This document shows positions 12,819 through 20,907 of a stretch of 64,000 nt of DNA, piece by piece (within the stretch, counting starts at the first letter, position 1; each line of letters begins with the position of its first letter). The stretch spans positions 1 through 64,000 of the forward strand of contig JBBPII010000020.1 in the NCBI GenBank assembly GCA_038040385.1. Reading direction: 5' to 3'. This DNA is from Gilichinskyi gelida. GTDB taxonomy: Bacteria > Acidobacteriota > Thermoanaerobaculia > Gp7-AA8. The notes beneath the pieces are model-generated. The model made no database searches. It saw only the letters and a list, made by a program, of their open reading frames with translations, and was not told the origin of the DNA. The position numbers and the translations under genes are program-made.

Positions 12819-14120
12819 TCACCGAAACTGCTTCGTCAGCATCTCGACGGTGCGCGCCACCTGCTGATCGTCCTGGATGAGCTGGTCGATTTTCTCGACC
12901 GAGTACATCACCGTCGAATGATGCTTGTTGTTGAAGATCTTTCCGATCTCCGGATACGAGAGATCTGTCAGCTCCTTGCAGATGTACATCGCCACCTGTC
13001 GGGGATAGGCGATGGGGCGCGCGTTCGATTTCGACTTCAGATCGGAGACTTTGATGCCGTAGTGCGCGGCCACGACTTTGAGGATGTCGGGCGCGGTGAT
13101 CGGCTTGTTGTCTTTGGTCAGCAGGTCTTTGAGCGCTTCCTTGGTCAGCTCGATCGACACGCGATTGCCGGTCAGCGAGGCGAACGCGGAGACGCGGTTC
13201 AGGTGCCCTTCGAGCTCGCGGACGTTCGAGCGCACGCGCTCGGCGATGAACAGCGCGACCTCGTGCGGCAGATCGACCTTCTTCTCTTCCGCCTTCTTGC
13301 GCAGGATGGCGACCTTGGTCTCCAGGTCGGGCGGCTGGATGTCGGCGATGAGGCCCCACTCGAATCGCGACCGAAGCCTCTCCTCGAGCGTGGGTATGTC
13401 TTTCGGCGGCGCATCGGAGGTGAAGACGATCTGCTTCTGCGCCTCATAGAGCGCGTTGAAGGTGTGGAAGAACTCTTCCTGCGTGCGCTCCTTGCCGGCC
13501 AGGAACTGAATGTCGTCGAGGAGCAGTGCGTCGACCTTGCGGTATCGGTCGCGGAACTGCTGCATCCGGTCGTAGCGGATCGAGGTGATGAGCTCCGTGA
13601 CGAACGAGTCGGCCGACATGTAGACGACCTTCATTCGCGGGCTGGTATCGCGGATCGACTGCCCGATGGCCTGGATGAGATGGGTCTTGCCGAGCCCGGC
13701 GCCGCCGTAGATGAAGAGCGGGTTGAACGAGCCGGCGGGATTCTCGGAGATGGAGATCGACGCGGCGTAGGCGAGCTGGTTGGAGTTGCCGACCACGAAG
13801 GTGTTGAAGCGGTAGCGCGGGTTGAAAATGGAGGTCGGGAGGTCCGAGGTTGGCGGGGGCGGTGGGGCGTCGAGGGGCGATTCGGTGGAGTTGACCACCA
13901 GTTGGAGGTTCAGGCGATCGCCGGCGACATCATCGAGGATTGACCTTAGCTGCGAGGCGTACCGTTCGCGGATTTCGTCGACGAATCGCTGGGAGGGGAC
14001 GGCGACGTCGATGGTGTCGCCTTTTTGGGCAATGAAACGCGTCGGCGCGAACAAGCTCTCATAGTCCGTCCTGTCAACGACTTGCTCCAGCCGGTCAAGC
14101 ACTTGCTTCCAGAGGTTCAT
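12819..14120 (-). CDS. dnaA: Chromosomal replication initiator DnaA
   Basis: The product is 433 residues from ATG 14120 (MNLWKQVLDRLEQVV). Domain I is at the N-terminus, followed by a short proline-rich linker (about 90-105). The AAA+ domain has Walker A GGAGLGKTH (near 135) and Walker B LLLDDIQFL. Domain IV has the DNA-binding signature around NNKHHSTVMYSVEKI. DnaA-ATP binds the boxes at oriC and opens the duplex. An upstream in-frame extension to 14168 runs through the DnaA-box region and is not plausible protein. The gene faces away from rpmH across the putative origin. Confidence 0.98.
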   Translation of the reverse strand: MNLWKQVLDRLEQVVDRTDYESLFAPTRFIAQKGDTIDVAVPSQRFVDEIRERYASQLRSILDDVAGDRLNLQLVVNSTESPLDAPPPPPTSDLPTSIFNPRYRFNTFVVGNSNQLAYAASISISENPAGSFNPLFIYGGAGLGKTHLIQAIGQSIRDTSPRMKVVYMSADSFVTELITSIRYDRMQQFRDRYRKVDALLLDDIQFLAGKERTQEEFFHTFNALYEAQKQIVFTSDAPPKDIPTLEERLRSRFEWGLIADIQPPDLETKVAILRKKAEEKKVDLPHEVALFIAERVRSNVRELEGHLNRVSAFASLTGNRVSIELTKEALKDLLTKDNKPITAPDILKVVAAHYGIKVSDLKSKSNARPIAYPRQVAMYICKELTDLSYPEIGKIFNNKHHSTVMYSVEKIDQLIQDDQQVARTVEMLTKQFR

Positions 14121-14310
14121 CGGAGGAGGGACCGCGTATCTTCCTGAAAATCCACAACTTTTCCACACCTGTGGAAAATCTGGACTGGGAAAAGGGTGTG
14201 GAGTCTAGCACAGCCGATAGGGGGCGTGAAGGATGTTTTGGCGCCTCATTCCGACCGTGGAATGCCTGTTGTATCCCAAGCGTTGGCGGGCGTGCTCGAG
14301 CCGTCCCGGT
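14121..14310. other. Putative chromosomal origin (oriC) with DnaA boxes
   Basis: This lies in the divergent gap between dnaA and rpmH. TTTTCCACA (14159-14167) and its reverse complement TGTGGAAAA (14170-14178) each match the DnaA box TTATCCACA at 8 of 9 positions and form an inverted pair two bases apart. Weaker boxes are AAATCCACA (14148-14156) and TGTGGAGTC (14197-14205). The gene order on both sides is the classical origin order. The AT-rich unwinding element is not obvious, so the functional origin may extend beyond this gap. Confidence 0.65.
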
Positions 14311-14339
14311 TTGACCGCGATTCTGCGCGCCGCTATACT
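14311..14339 (+). promoter_or_regulatory. rpmH promoter (sigma-70 type)
   Basis: TTGACC (14311-14316) and TATACT (14334-14339) are separated by exactly 17 bases. This gives a near-consensus housekeeping promoter with transcription starting about 20 bases before the rpmH ATG. The -35 differs from TTGACA at one position and the -10 from TATAAT at one. It is the strongest promoter I can read in the window, as expected for a ribosomal protein operon. Confidence 0.85.
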
Positions 14340-14367
14340 GCGCGCTTTCTTTTCAGAGGGTTAACGC

Positions 14368-14502
14368 ATGAAGCGTACTTTTCAGCCGAATAATCGCCGC
14401 CGCAAGCGCACGCACGGCTTCCTGGTCCGGATGCGGAGCAAGGATGGCCAGGCGGTGCTTTCGCGCCGGCGTCGCAAAGGCCGCAAACGCCTCGCCGTGT
14501 AG
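14368..14502 (+). CDS. rpmH: 50S ribosomal protein L34
   Basis: The product is 44 residues. It starts MKRTFQPNNRRRKRTHGF and ends RRRKGRKRLAV, the near-invariant L34 pattern, and is extremely basic. ATG 14368 has AGAGGG seven bases upstream. L34 is a small late-assembly protein of the large ribosomal subunit. It is the first gene of the rightward operon rpmH-rnpA-yidD-yidC-jag, facing dnaA across the origin. The gene is shorter than common gene-calling cut-offs and is easily missed. Confidence 0.98.
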   Translation: MKRTFQPNNRRRKRTHGFLVRMRSKDGQAVLSRRRRKGRKRLAV

Positions 14503-14528
14503 CCGGCGACGCGCACCTGCCCATCCCG

Positions 14529-14906
14529 GTGCAAGCGCGGCCCGAGGCTCTGCCGAAGGAGAAGAGGCTGGCGAAACGTCGCGAGTTTCTTCACGTTTAT
14601 GAGACGGGCCGCAAGTGGTTTTCCCGCTATTGTGTCGTCTTCGCCGCCGCCAACGCGCTCCCATACTCCCGAATCGGCATCACCGCGACGAAGAAGCTCG
14701 GAAAAGCAAACGTTCGCAATCGCCTGAAGCGGTGGACTCGCGAGGTCTACCGGCGCCAGCGCGATCCGCTCTCTCTCGACAGCCACTCGTTGGACGTGAT
14801 CGTCAATGTCAAGCCGAACGCCGCCGAGGCGCGCTTTCAGGAGTACCGCGACGACTTGCAGCGCGCGCTGCAGAAGGTCGTGAGAGAGAGCGCGGTACTT
14901 CGATGA
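14529..14906 (+). CDS. rnpA: Ribonuclease P protein component
   Basis: The product is 125 residues from GTG 14529. The signature RNRLKRWTREVYRRQ (about 62-76) matches the RNase P protein motif RNRxKRxxRE. The preceding SRIGITATKKLGKANVRN is also typical. It binds the M1-type RNA (not in this window) and helps cleave the 5' leader of pre-tRNA. The GTG start lies 26 bases after rpmH with little spacing for a separate promoter. The next gene, yidD, starts three bases after the stop. Confidence 0.95.
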   Translation: MQARPEALPKEKRLAKRREFLHVYETGRKWFSRYCVVFAAANALPYSRIGITATKKLGKANVRNRLKRWTREVYRRQRDPLSLDSHSLDVIVNVKPNAAEARFQEYRDDLQRALQKVVRESAVLR

Positions 14907-14909
14907 ACC

Positions 14910-15119
14910 ATGCGCGCGGTCGCTCTCGCACTCCTTCGTACCTACAAGCGCCTGATCTCGCCGCTGCTGCCGCCGATGTGCCGCTTCGAGCCCACCTGCT
15001 CGGTCTACATGATTCAGGCGGTCGAAAAGTACGGCGCCCTGCGCGGCGTCTGGCTCGGCGTGCGACGCCTCGCGCGCTGCCACCCGTTCAATCCTGGAGG
15101 TTGGGACCCCGTCCCCTGA
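14910..15119 (+). CDS. yidD: Membrane protein insertion efficiency factor YidD
   Basis: The product is 69 residues with the complete YidD pattern: LLRTYKRLISPLLPP, CRFEPTCSVYMIQAVEKYGALRG in part, and the end RRLARCHPFNPGGWDPVP. The three cysteines are conserved. It is a peripheral inner-membrane protein with an N-terminal amphipathic helix, thought to aid YidC-dependent insertion. It sits between rnpA and yidC, with one base before yidC, so it is translated from the same mRNA. Confidence 0.96.
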   Translation: MRAVALALLRTYKRLISPLLPPMCRFEPTCSVYMIQAVEKYGALRGVWLGVRRLARCHPFNPGGWDPVP

Positions 15120-15120
15120 C

Positions 15121-16776
15121 ATGGAAAAACGAATCTTTGCCGCAGTTCTAGTCTCGATTGGCCTGCTCTGGCTGTGGGCCGCCGTCGCGCCGAAGCTCTT
15201 CCCCGACCTGGCCAAGAAGCCGGCGCCGCCGAAGCCCGCGGTGACTGCGACGACGACGACCGCGCCGGCTCCGGCGACAACGAGCAGTGTAGGCGCGGCC
15301 GCTCCCGGCCGCGCGCCCGAGAGCGGGCACGCCGACACTCCCGCTCCCGTCACTCCCGTCGCCGCCGCGGCGGTGACCATCACCACCATCGACACGCCCA
15401 ACTTCACCACCCGCCTCTCCAATCGCGGCGCGGAGATCGTCTCGTTCCAGCTCAAGCGCTACACGGCGAAGGACGGCTCGCCGGTCGAGCTGGTCAAGGC
15501 GCGCGACCCGAACCGCACCGACTTCCCTTTCGCCATCGAAGCCGCCGACACCGCCTTCGCGCAGCGCGCCAACTCCGCGCTGTACGAGGTGACCGACCGC
15601 TCTGACAAGGGCGCGCGCGTCCTTCAGTACCGCTGGTCCGACGGCCGGTTCAGCGTCACCAAGACGTTTCGCTTCACCAACGAATACCTCTTCGACTTCG
15701 AAGCCATCGTCACCCCTCACACTCCGTATCGCCTGGCCATCGGTCCCGGCATCCGCACGCTGGAGAAAGAAGAGAAGGACAGCCAGTTCATCATCACCGG
15801 CAACGGCGTCGTCCAGTACAACGACGACCTCAAGGTCATCGCCCGCGAGAAGTCCGACCGGGTGAACATCTGGCCGGCCGTGCAGTTCGTCGGCGTCGAG
15901 GACAACTACTTCCTCACCGTGCTGCGGCCCTCGAAGGCCGGCGGCGCCGTGATTCGGGCCGTGGAACTGCCGGCGGAGAACAACCAGAACCGCCGCGAGC
16001 TCTACGCCGCGCTCACCGCCACCCCGTCGGGCGTGGTCGCCGGCAGCGCGTTCTTCGGGCCGAAGGAGACGTACACCCTCGACAAATACGACCTGGAGCG
16101 CACGCTGCAGTACGGCATGTTCGGGGTGGTGGCGCGCGTGCTGCTCGTCGCCCTGACCTGGATCAACAAGTGGACGCACAACTACGGCTTCGCCATCATC
16201 GTCCTCACCTTCATCATCAAAGTGGTGCTCTATCCGCTGCAGCACAAGTGGATCGTCTCCATGAAGAAGATGCAGAAGATGCAGCCGAAGATGGAGGCCA
16301 TCAAGGCGCGCTACAAGAAGGCGAAGAGCGACGCCGAGCAGCGCCAGAAGATGAACCAGGAGATGATGAAGCTGTACCAGGCGGAGGGCGTCAACCCCGC
16401 CGGCGGCTGTCTCCCGTTCGCGCTGCAGGTCCCCATTCTGTGGGGCTTCTACAACCTGCTGACGCACGCCATCGAGCTGCGCCACGCGCCGTTCATCCTC
16501 TGGATTCACGACCTCTCGGCGAAGGATCCGTACTACATCACGCCGCTGCTGATGGTGGTGACGATGTTCATCCAGCAGGCGATGACGCCGACCACCGGCG
16601 ACGCCATGCAGCGGCGGATGTTCATGATCATGCCCATCGTGCTCGGCTGGATCTTCAAGGAGCTGCCGTCCGGCGTCGTGATCTACTACCTGATGCAAAA
16701 TGCCTTGACGATCCTTCAGCAGTGGATCATGAATAAATGGTGGAAAGATCACCCGGACGACAAGTCCGTTGCGTGA
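15121..16776 (+). CDS. yidC: Membrane protein insertase YidC
   Basis: The product is 551 residues. An N-terminal membrane segment (about 5-22) is followed by an alanine/proline/threonine-rich linker, a large periplasmic beta-domain (about 75-330) and the conserved five-helix Oxa1/Alb3 core from about 340. The core includes KWIVSMKKMQKMQPKMEAIK and GGCLPFALQVPILWGFY. The cytoplasmic C1 loop is strongly basic and helical. It inserts and folds inner-membrane proteins alone or with Sec, including F0 subunits. The linker at about residues 56-73 is encoded by an inverted repeat (15287-15339). The downstream jag gene starts 13 bases after the stop. Confidence 0.97.
   Translation: MEKRIFAAVLVSIGLLWLWAAVAPKLFPDLAKKPAPPKPAVTATTTTAPAPATTSSVGAAAPGRAPESGHADTPAPVTPVAAAAVTITTIDTPNFTTRLSNRGAEIVSFQLKRYTAKDGSPVELVKARDPNRTDFPFAIEAADTAFAQRANSALYEVTDRSDKGARVLQYRWSDGRFSVTKTFRFTNEYLFDFEAIVTPHTPYRLAIGPGIRTLEKEEKDSQFIITGNGVVQYNDDLKVIAREKSDRVNIWPAVQFVGVEDNYFLTVLRPSKAGGAVIRAVELPAENNQNRRELYAALTATPSGVVAGSAFFGPKETYTLDKYDLERTLQYGMFGVVARVLLVALTWINKWTHNYGFAIIVLTFIIKVVLYPLQHKWIVSMKKMQKMQPKMEAIKARYKKAKSDAEQRQKMNQEMMKLYQAEGVNPAGGCLPFALQVPILWGFYNLLTHAIELRHAPFILWIHDLSAKDPYYITPLLMVVTMFIQQAMTPTTGDAMQRRMFMIMPIVLGWIFKELPSGVVIYYLMQNALTILQQWIMNKWWKDHPDDKSVA
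15287..15339. repeat. Inverted repeat inside the yidC linker (family E-like ends)
   Basis: GTGTAGGCGCGGCCGCTCCC at the left and GGCACGCCGACAC at the right form an imperfect inverted repeat, with a central GGCCGCTCCCGGCCGCGC. The left end resembles GTGTAGCGGCGGTCGCTCCC of the repeat inside the DNA ligase gene. It falls in a low-complexity linker that tolerates length change. Confidence 0.6.
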
Positions 16777-16789
16777 TCCCGAGGACTCC

Positions 16790-17677
16790 ATGTCGCAGCG
16801 ATTCGAAGGCAAGAATCTCGATGACGCGCTGACCGCCGCGTCGCAGGCGCTCGGCGTCGAGCGCTTCCAGCTCACCTACCACGTCCTGCTCGAGAAGCGC
16901 GGCTTCCTCGGCGGGGTCAAGCGCGTGGTCATCGAAGCGGAGATCAACGAAGCCGCTGTCGTACCGGCGGTGCAGCCCGCTCCGATCGCCACACCGGCGC
17001 CGTCCGCACCGCCCGCCCGGCGGCCCGAAGGGGGCCGCTCCACGGGGCACGGCGGGCGCGGTGGGCGTGGGGGCCGTGGCGGCGATCGTGGTGGTGGTGG
17101 CGGCGGCCAGCGCCGCGGGCGCGGTCCGCGCCGCGAGCGATTCGAGGCCGATCTGCAGCCCGGCGACTTCGAGCAGCACTTCGACGTCGAGGTCCCCGAG
17201 CAGGGCGAGCAATCGGAGGCCGCGAAGACGGTCGCCGAATGGTGCGAGCGCGTCATCGCGCTGGCGCGGCTGGCGCTCGAGCTGCGCACCGAGGAGAACG
17301 AAACGCAGATCATCGTGCGCCTTTACGGGCGCGACATGCCGCGGCTCACCGAGCAGCACGGCGAGCTCCTCGATGCCATCCAGGTCCTGGCCAACAAGGC
17401 CTTCGCCGGCCGCAAGGTCGAGAAGGACATCGAGCTCGATTGCGGCGCGTTCAAGGGCAAGCGAATCGAGCAGCTCGAGCAGACCGCGCGCGAAGTCGCC
17501 GACCGCGTCCGCCGCGACGGCCGCGAGCAGCTCCTCCCGGCCATGACTCCCATCGAGCGCCGCATCATCCATCTCGCGCTCGCGGAAGACACGGAAGTGG
17601 CCACCGAGTCGCGGGGGGATGGGTTCTATAAACGCGTGGCCATCGTGCCGCGCGAATCGACCGCCGCCCCCGAATGA
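16790..17677 (+). CDS. jag: Jag/KhpB (SpoIIIJ-associated) RNA-binding protein
   Basis: The product is 295 residues from ATG 16790, which has GAGGA before it. A TTG codon at 16769 is in frame but overlaps yidC and lacks support. The order is: Jag-N domain (MSQRFEGKNLDDALTAASQALGV in part), a proline/glycine/arginine-rich disordered linker with GGRGGRGGRGG (about 78-110), a KH domain (about 145-215) and an R3H domain ending near AMTPIERRIIHLAL. Jag/KhpB binds RNA and is usually encoded right after yidC. The RGG-like linker is unusually long and may add RNA contacts (inference). It overlaps mnmE by four bases (ATGA). Confidence 0.93.
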   Translation: MSQRFEGKNLDDALTAASQALGVERFQLTYHVLLEKRGFLGGVKRVVIEAEINEAAVVPAVQPAPIATPAPSAPPARRPEGGRSTGHGGRGGRGGRGGDRGGGGGGQRRGRGPRRERFEADLQPGDFEQHFDVEVPEQGEQSEAAKTVAEWCERVIALARLALELRTEENETQIIVRLYGRDMPRLTEQHGELLDAIQVLANKAFAGRKVEKDIELDCGAFKGKRIEQLEQTAREVADRVRRDGREQLLPAMTPIERRIIHLALAEDTEVATESRGDGFYKRVAIVPRESTAAPE

Positions 17678-18966
17678 CCCTCGACACGATCGTCGCTCCC
17701 GCGACCCCTTTGGGTCGCAGCGCGCTGGCGATCGTCCGTATCGATGGGCCGCGAAGCGCGGAGATCCTGCTGTCGTTGTCGGGGACGACGCCCCAGCCTC
17801 GCGTTGCCACACTTACACAGATCCATACATTAGATCAGTGCGTCGCCGTGCTCTACGCGGCGCCGCATTCCTTCACTGGAAACGATCTGGTCGAGTTGAC
17901 GCTGCACGGCAGTCCGGTGATCGTGGAGCGCGTCGTCCGCGCCGCCGTCGATCTCGGCGCGCGCATGGCGGAGCCGGGCGAGTTCACCGAGCGCGCGGTG
18001 CTCAACGGGAAGATCGATCTGGTGCAGGCGGAGTCGATCGCGGACCTCATCAACTCGCGCACGGCGCTGCAGGCGAAGCTCTCGCTCGGAAATCTCGAAG
18101 GTGCGTTGAGCCGCAAGGCCGCCGCGCTGCGCGAGTCGCTGCTGTTCGTCATCTCGCGGCTGGAGGCGGCGCTCGACTTCAGCGAAGAAGGATACGAGTT
18201 CATCACCCGAGACGAAGCGCGCGAGCGCGTGACCACCGCCATCGCCGAGACGCGCGCACTCGCCGAGACCTACCGCCGCGGCCACGCCACTACCGCCGGC
18301 CTCACCGCGGTCATTCTCGGCCGACCCAACGCCGGCAAGTCGACGCTGCTCAACCGGCTGGTCGGCAGCGACCGCGCCATCGTCACCCCCATCCCCGGAA
18401 CGACGCGCGACATCGTGCGCGAGACGATCGACATCGGCGGCCTGCCGGTGACCATCGCCGATACCGCCGGACTGCGGGCGAGCGCCGACGTCGTGGAGTC
18501 GATCGGCGTCGACCGGGCGCGCGACGCCGCGCGAAGCGCGGACATCATTCTCTATCTCGTCGACGCATCGGCCGGCCTGAACGACGAAGATGAATTGTCC
18601 GCGTTCCCCGACGCGCTCGTGGTCTACACCAAGACCGATCTGGCCCCCGCGCCGGCCGGCGCGATCGGCATCAGCGTGACCGCCGAGCGTGGCGTCGACG
18701 ACCTGCTGGCGCGGCTCGACGCGCTGGTGCGCGAAAACTACGCCGCGCCCGAAGGCAGCCTGGTGAACGAGCGCCAACGGAGGGCGGTCGCGGAGTGCGA
18801 AAGCGCGCTCGCCGCCGCGTTCGCGTCGCTCGACGAAAGCCACGAGGAGCAGGTGGTGCTGGTCGATCTCTATCGCGCGTCGACCGCGCTAGGCCTGCTG
18901 ACCGGCGCCATCACGCGCGAGGATGTGTTCGAGGAGATCTTCTCTAAATTTTGCATCGGGAAGTGA
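17674..18966 (+). CDS. mnmE: tRNA uridine-5-carboxymethylaminomethyl synthesis GTPase MnmE (TrmE)
   Basis: The product is 430 residues. The N-terminal tetrahydrofolate-binding domain starts TLDTIVAPATPLGRSALAIVR. A central helical domain holds an inserted Ras-like G domain with G1 GRPNAGKST (about 215-223), G3 DTAGLR (about 267) and G4 TKTD. The C-terminus ends FCIGK, with the invariant cysteine. With MnmG it installs cmnm5 at the wobble uridine of certain tRNAs. It starts within jag (ATGA overlap), so coupling is likely. A parS site lies just after its stop codon. Confidence 0.97.
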   Translation: MTLDTIVAPATPLGRSALAIVRIDGPRSAEILLSLSGTTPQPRVATLTQIHTLDQCVAVLYAAPHSFTGNDLVELTLHGSPVIVERVVRAAVDLGARMAEPGEFTERAVLNGKIDLVQAESIADLINSRTALQAKLSLGNLEGALSRKAAALRESLLFVISRLEAALDFSEEGYEFITRDEARERVTTAIAETRALAETYRRGHATTAGLTAVILGRPNAGKSTLLNRLVGSDRAIVTPIPGTTRDIVRETIDIGGLPVTIADTAGLRASADVVESIGVDRARDAARSADIILYLVDASAGLNDEDELSAFPDALVVYTKTDLAPAPAGAIGISVTAERGVDDLLARLDALVRENYAAPEGSLVNERQRRAVAECESALAAAFASLDESHEEQVVLVDLYRASTALGLLTGAITREDVFEEIFSKFCIGK

Positions 18967-18981
18967 TGCGCGGAGTGGGTC

Positions 18982-18997
18982 TGTTCCACGTGGAACA
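18982..18997. promoter_or_regulatory. parS centromere site 1
   Basis: TGTTCCACGTGGAACA is a perfect 16-base palindrome and fits the ParB binding consensus TGTTNCACGTGNAACA. It lies in the mnmE-mnmG gap, about 3.2 kb from parB and about 5 kb from the putative origin, where parS sites are usually found. Confidence 0.92.
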
Positions 18998-19001
18998 GGT
19001 T

Positions 19002-19055
19002 CGCCGTTGACTGTTGACCGTTGACCGAGACTCGGCCAACGGTCAACGGCCAACA
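19002..19055. repeat. Palindromic repeat, family B, in the mnmG leader
   Basis: GCCGTTGACTGTTGACCGTT on the left and CGGCCAACGGTCAACGGCC on the right form a stem around GACCGAGACT. It ends one or two bases before the mnmG start codon, leaving no room for a normal ribosome binding site. Confidence 0.88.
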
Positions 19056-20882
19056 ATGAACGACTTCGATGTCATCGTCATCGGCGGCGGTCACGCCGGC
19101 GCGGAAGCGGCGCGGGTCTGCGCGCGCGGCGGCGTGCGTGTGGCCATGGTGACGATGCTGCGCGACGCCGTCGGCCGCATGTCGTGCAATCCCGCCATCG
19201 GTGGTCTGGCCAAGGGGAACCTGGTCAAGGAAATCGATGCCCTCGGTGGATTGATGGGGGAGGCGACCGACCGCGCCGGCATCCAATTCAAGGTCCTCAA
19301 CCGCTCGAAAGGTCCCGCCGTTCAGGGCCCGCGCGCGCAGTGCGACCGCGACCTCTACGCCAAGGCCGTCCAGGACATCCTCGGCGCGGAGCCGAATCTC
19401 ACCATCATCGAGGGATCCGTGGCCGCGCTCCGCGATCGTGCCGTCATCCTCGGCGACGGCACGCGGCTCACTGCCCGCGCCGTCATCATCACTACCGGCA
19501 CGTTCCTCCGTGCGCTAATGCATTCCGGCGAACAGAAGACCATCGGCGGCCGCTTCGGCGAGCCGGCGGCGGAGACGCTCTCCGACTCGCTCGCATCTCT
19601 CGGTCTGAAGCTCGGCCGCCTCAAGACCGGGACGCCGCCGCGCGTGCGGCGCGACAGCGTCGACTTCTCGAAGCTGGATGAAGCGCCGGGCGACGCGACG
19701 CCGCGGCCGTTCTCGATTCTCACGGACCGCCTCGAGCTGCCGCAGGTGCTCTGCCATCTGACGTACACCAGCCGTGCGGCGCACGAGCTGATTCGCGCGA
19801 ACCTCCACCGCGCGCCGATGTACTCCGGCCAGATCCAGGCCACCGGCCCGCGCTACTGCCCGTCGATCGAGGACAAGGTCGTCCGTTTTGCCGATAAGGA
19901 GCGCCATCAGGTCTTCGTCGAGCCGGAGGGCCTGGAGCATCCGTGGCTCTACATGAACGGGATCTCCACGTCGTTGCCCGCGGACGTGCAGGACGCCGTC
20001 GTCCGCTCGCTGCCTGGTTTCGAGAACGCGGTGATCGCGCGGTACGGCTACGCGGTGGAGTACGACTTCGTCAATCCCGAACAGCTCGAGCCGACGCTGC
20101 AGGTGCGCGGCGTCGACGGCCTCTTCCTCGCGGGCCAGATCAACGGCACGTCTGGCTACGAAGAGGCGGCCGCGCAGGGGCTGCTCGCCGGGATCAACGC
20201 TCTGCAGCTCGTCCGCGGCGGCGAGCCGGTCATCCTTCGCCGCGACCAGGCGTACGCCGCGGTGATGATCGACGACCTCGTCACTCAGGGCACCGAAGAG
20301 CCGTACCGGATGTTCACCTCCCGCGCGGAGCACCGCCTCCTGCTCGGCTGCGACTCGGTCTACGAGCGCCTTTCGCCGGTGGCCGAGAGCCTCGGCATCC
20401 TCGACGACGAGCGCAAGCGGCGCATTGACCGTCGGGTGGCGCGGATGAGCCGCGCTCGCGGGATTCTGCAAACGCAGGCCAAGCAGACGCAGCATCAGGA
20501 CTTCGAGCTCGACCGTTTCATCGAGGCGAATCCTCTCGCGTTCGAGCGGATGAGCCTGGAAGAGTCCGAAGGTGTGGTCAATCGGCTTCGCTACGCCGGC
20601 TATATCGAGCGCCAGGAGCGCGAGGCCGCGCGGCTGGTCGAGGATGAGTCGCTGCGCATCCCGCGCGACATCTCGTATCGCCTCCCCGGCCTGTCGCGCG
20701 AGATGGTTGAGAAGCTCAGCTTCGTGCAGCCGGCGTCGCTGGGGCAGGCGAGTCGGATCCCCGGGGTGACGCCTGCCGCAGTGGCCATTCTGCGCATGCA
20801 TTTGCGGCGGGGAGGCCTTCGTCATGCTGAGGCCGCGAAGACGGCCGAAGCATCTCAGGTGGCTATCCCCACGGCATCCTGA
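19056..20882 (+). CDS. mnmG: tRNA uridine-5-carboxymethylaminomethyl modification enzyme MnmG (GidA)
   Basis: The product is 608 residues from ATG 19056. The Rossmann FAD motif is DVIVIGGGHAGAEAA at the N-terminus, followed by family landmarks CNPAIGGLAKGNLVKEIDALGG in part, QINGTSGYEEAAAQG and FTSRAEHRLLLG. It is the FAD/NADH partner of MnmE. The natural C-terminal end, near RMHLRR, is followed by about 20 residues (GGLRHAEAAKTAEASQVAIP, then TAS) translated from a palindromic repeat that also provides the stop codon. The start codon abuts a family B repeat with no clear Shine-Dalgarno sequence. Confidence 0.97.
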   Translation: MNDFDVIVIGGGHAGAEAARVCARGGVRVAMVTMLRDAVGRMSCNPAIGGLAKGNLVKEIDALGGLMGEATDRAGIQFKVLNRSKGPAVQGPRAQCDRDLYAKAVQDILGAEPNLTIIEGSVAALRDRAVILGDGTRLTARAVIITTGTFLRALMHSGEQKTIGGRFGEPAAETLSDSLASLGLKLGRLKTGTPPRVRRDSVDFSKLDEAPGDATPRPFSILTDRLELPQVLCHLTYTSRAAHELIRANLHRAPMYSGQIQATGPRYCPSIEDKVVRFADKERHQVFVEPEGLEHPWLYMNGISTSLPADVQDAVVRSLPGFENAVIARYGYAVEYDFVNPEQLEPTLQVRGVDGLFLAGQINGTSGYEEAAAQGLLAGINALQLVRGGEPVILRRDQAYAAVMIDDLVTQGTEEPYRMFTSRAEHRLLLGCDSVYERLSPVAESLGILDDERKRRIDRRVARMSRARGILQTQAKQTQHQDFELDRFIEANPLAFERMSLEESEGVVNRLRYAGYIERQEREAARLVEDESLRIPRDISYRLPGLSREMVEKLSFVQPASLGQASRIPGVTPAAVAILRMHLRRGGLRHAEAAKTAEASQVAIPTAS

Positions 20883-20907
20883 GATGCTTCGCTCCGCTCA
20901 GCATGAC
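20821..20907. repeat. Palindromic repeat, family A (copy 4), spanning the mnmG-rsmG junction
   Basis: GTCATGCTGAGGCCGCGAAG and the right arm ending CCGCTCAGCATGAC are inverted, with AGCATCTCAGG and CCTGAGATGCT inside. The mnmG stop (20880-20882) and the rsmG start (20884-20886) are both within it, so the hairpin overlaps a coding junction. Confidence 0.92.

Noticed and set aside
19014..19055. Upstream start for mnmG
   Set aside because: The additional 14 codons lie wholly in a family B repeat; the conserved FAD motif begins directly after ATG 19056.
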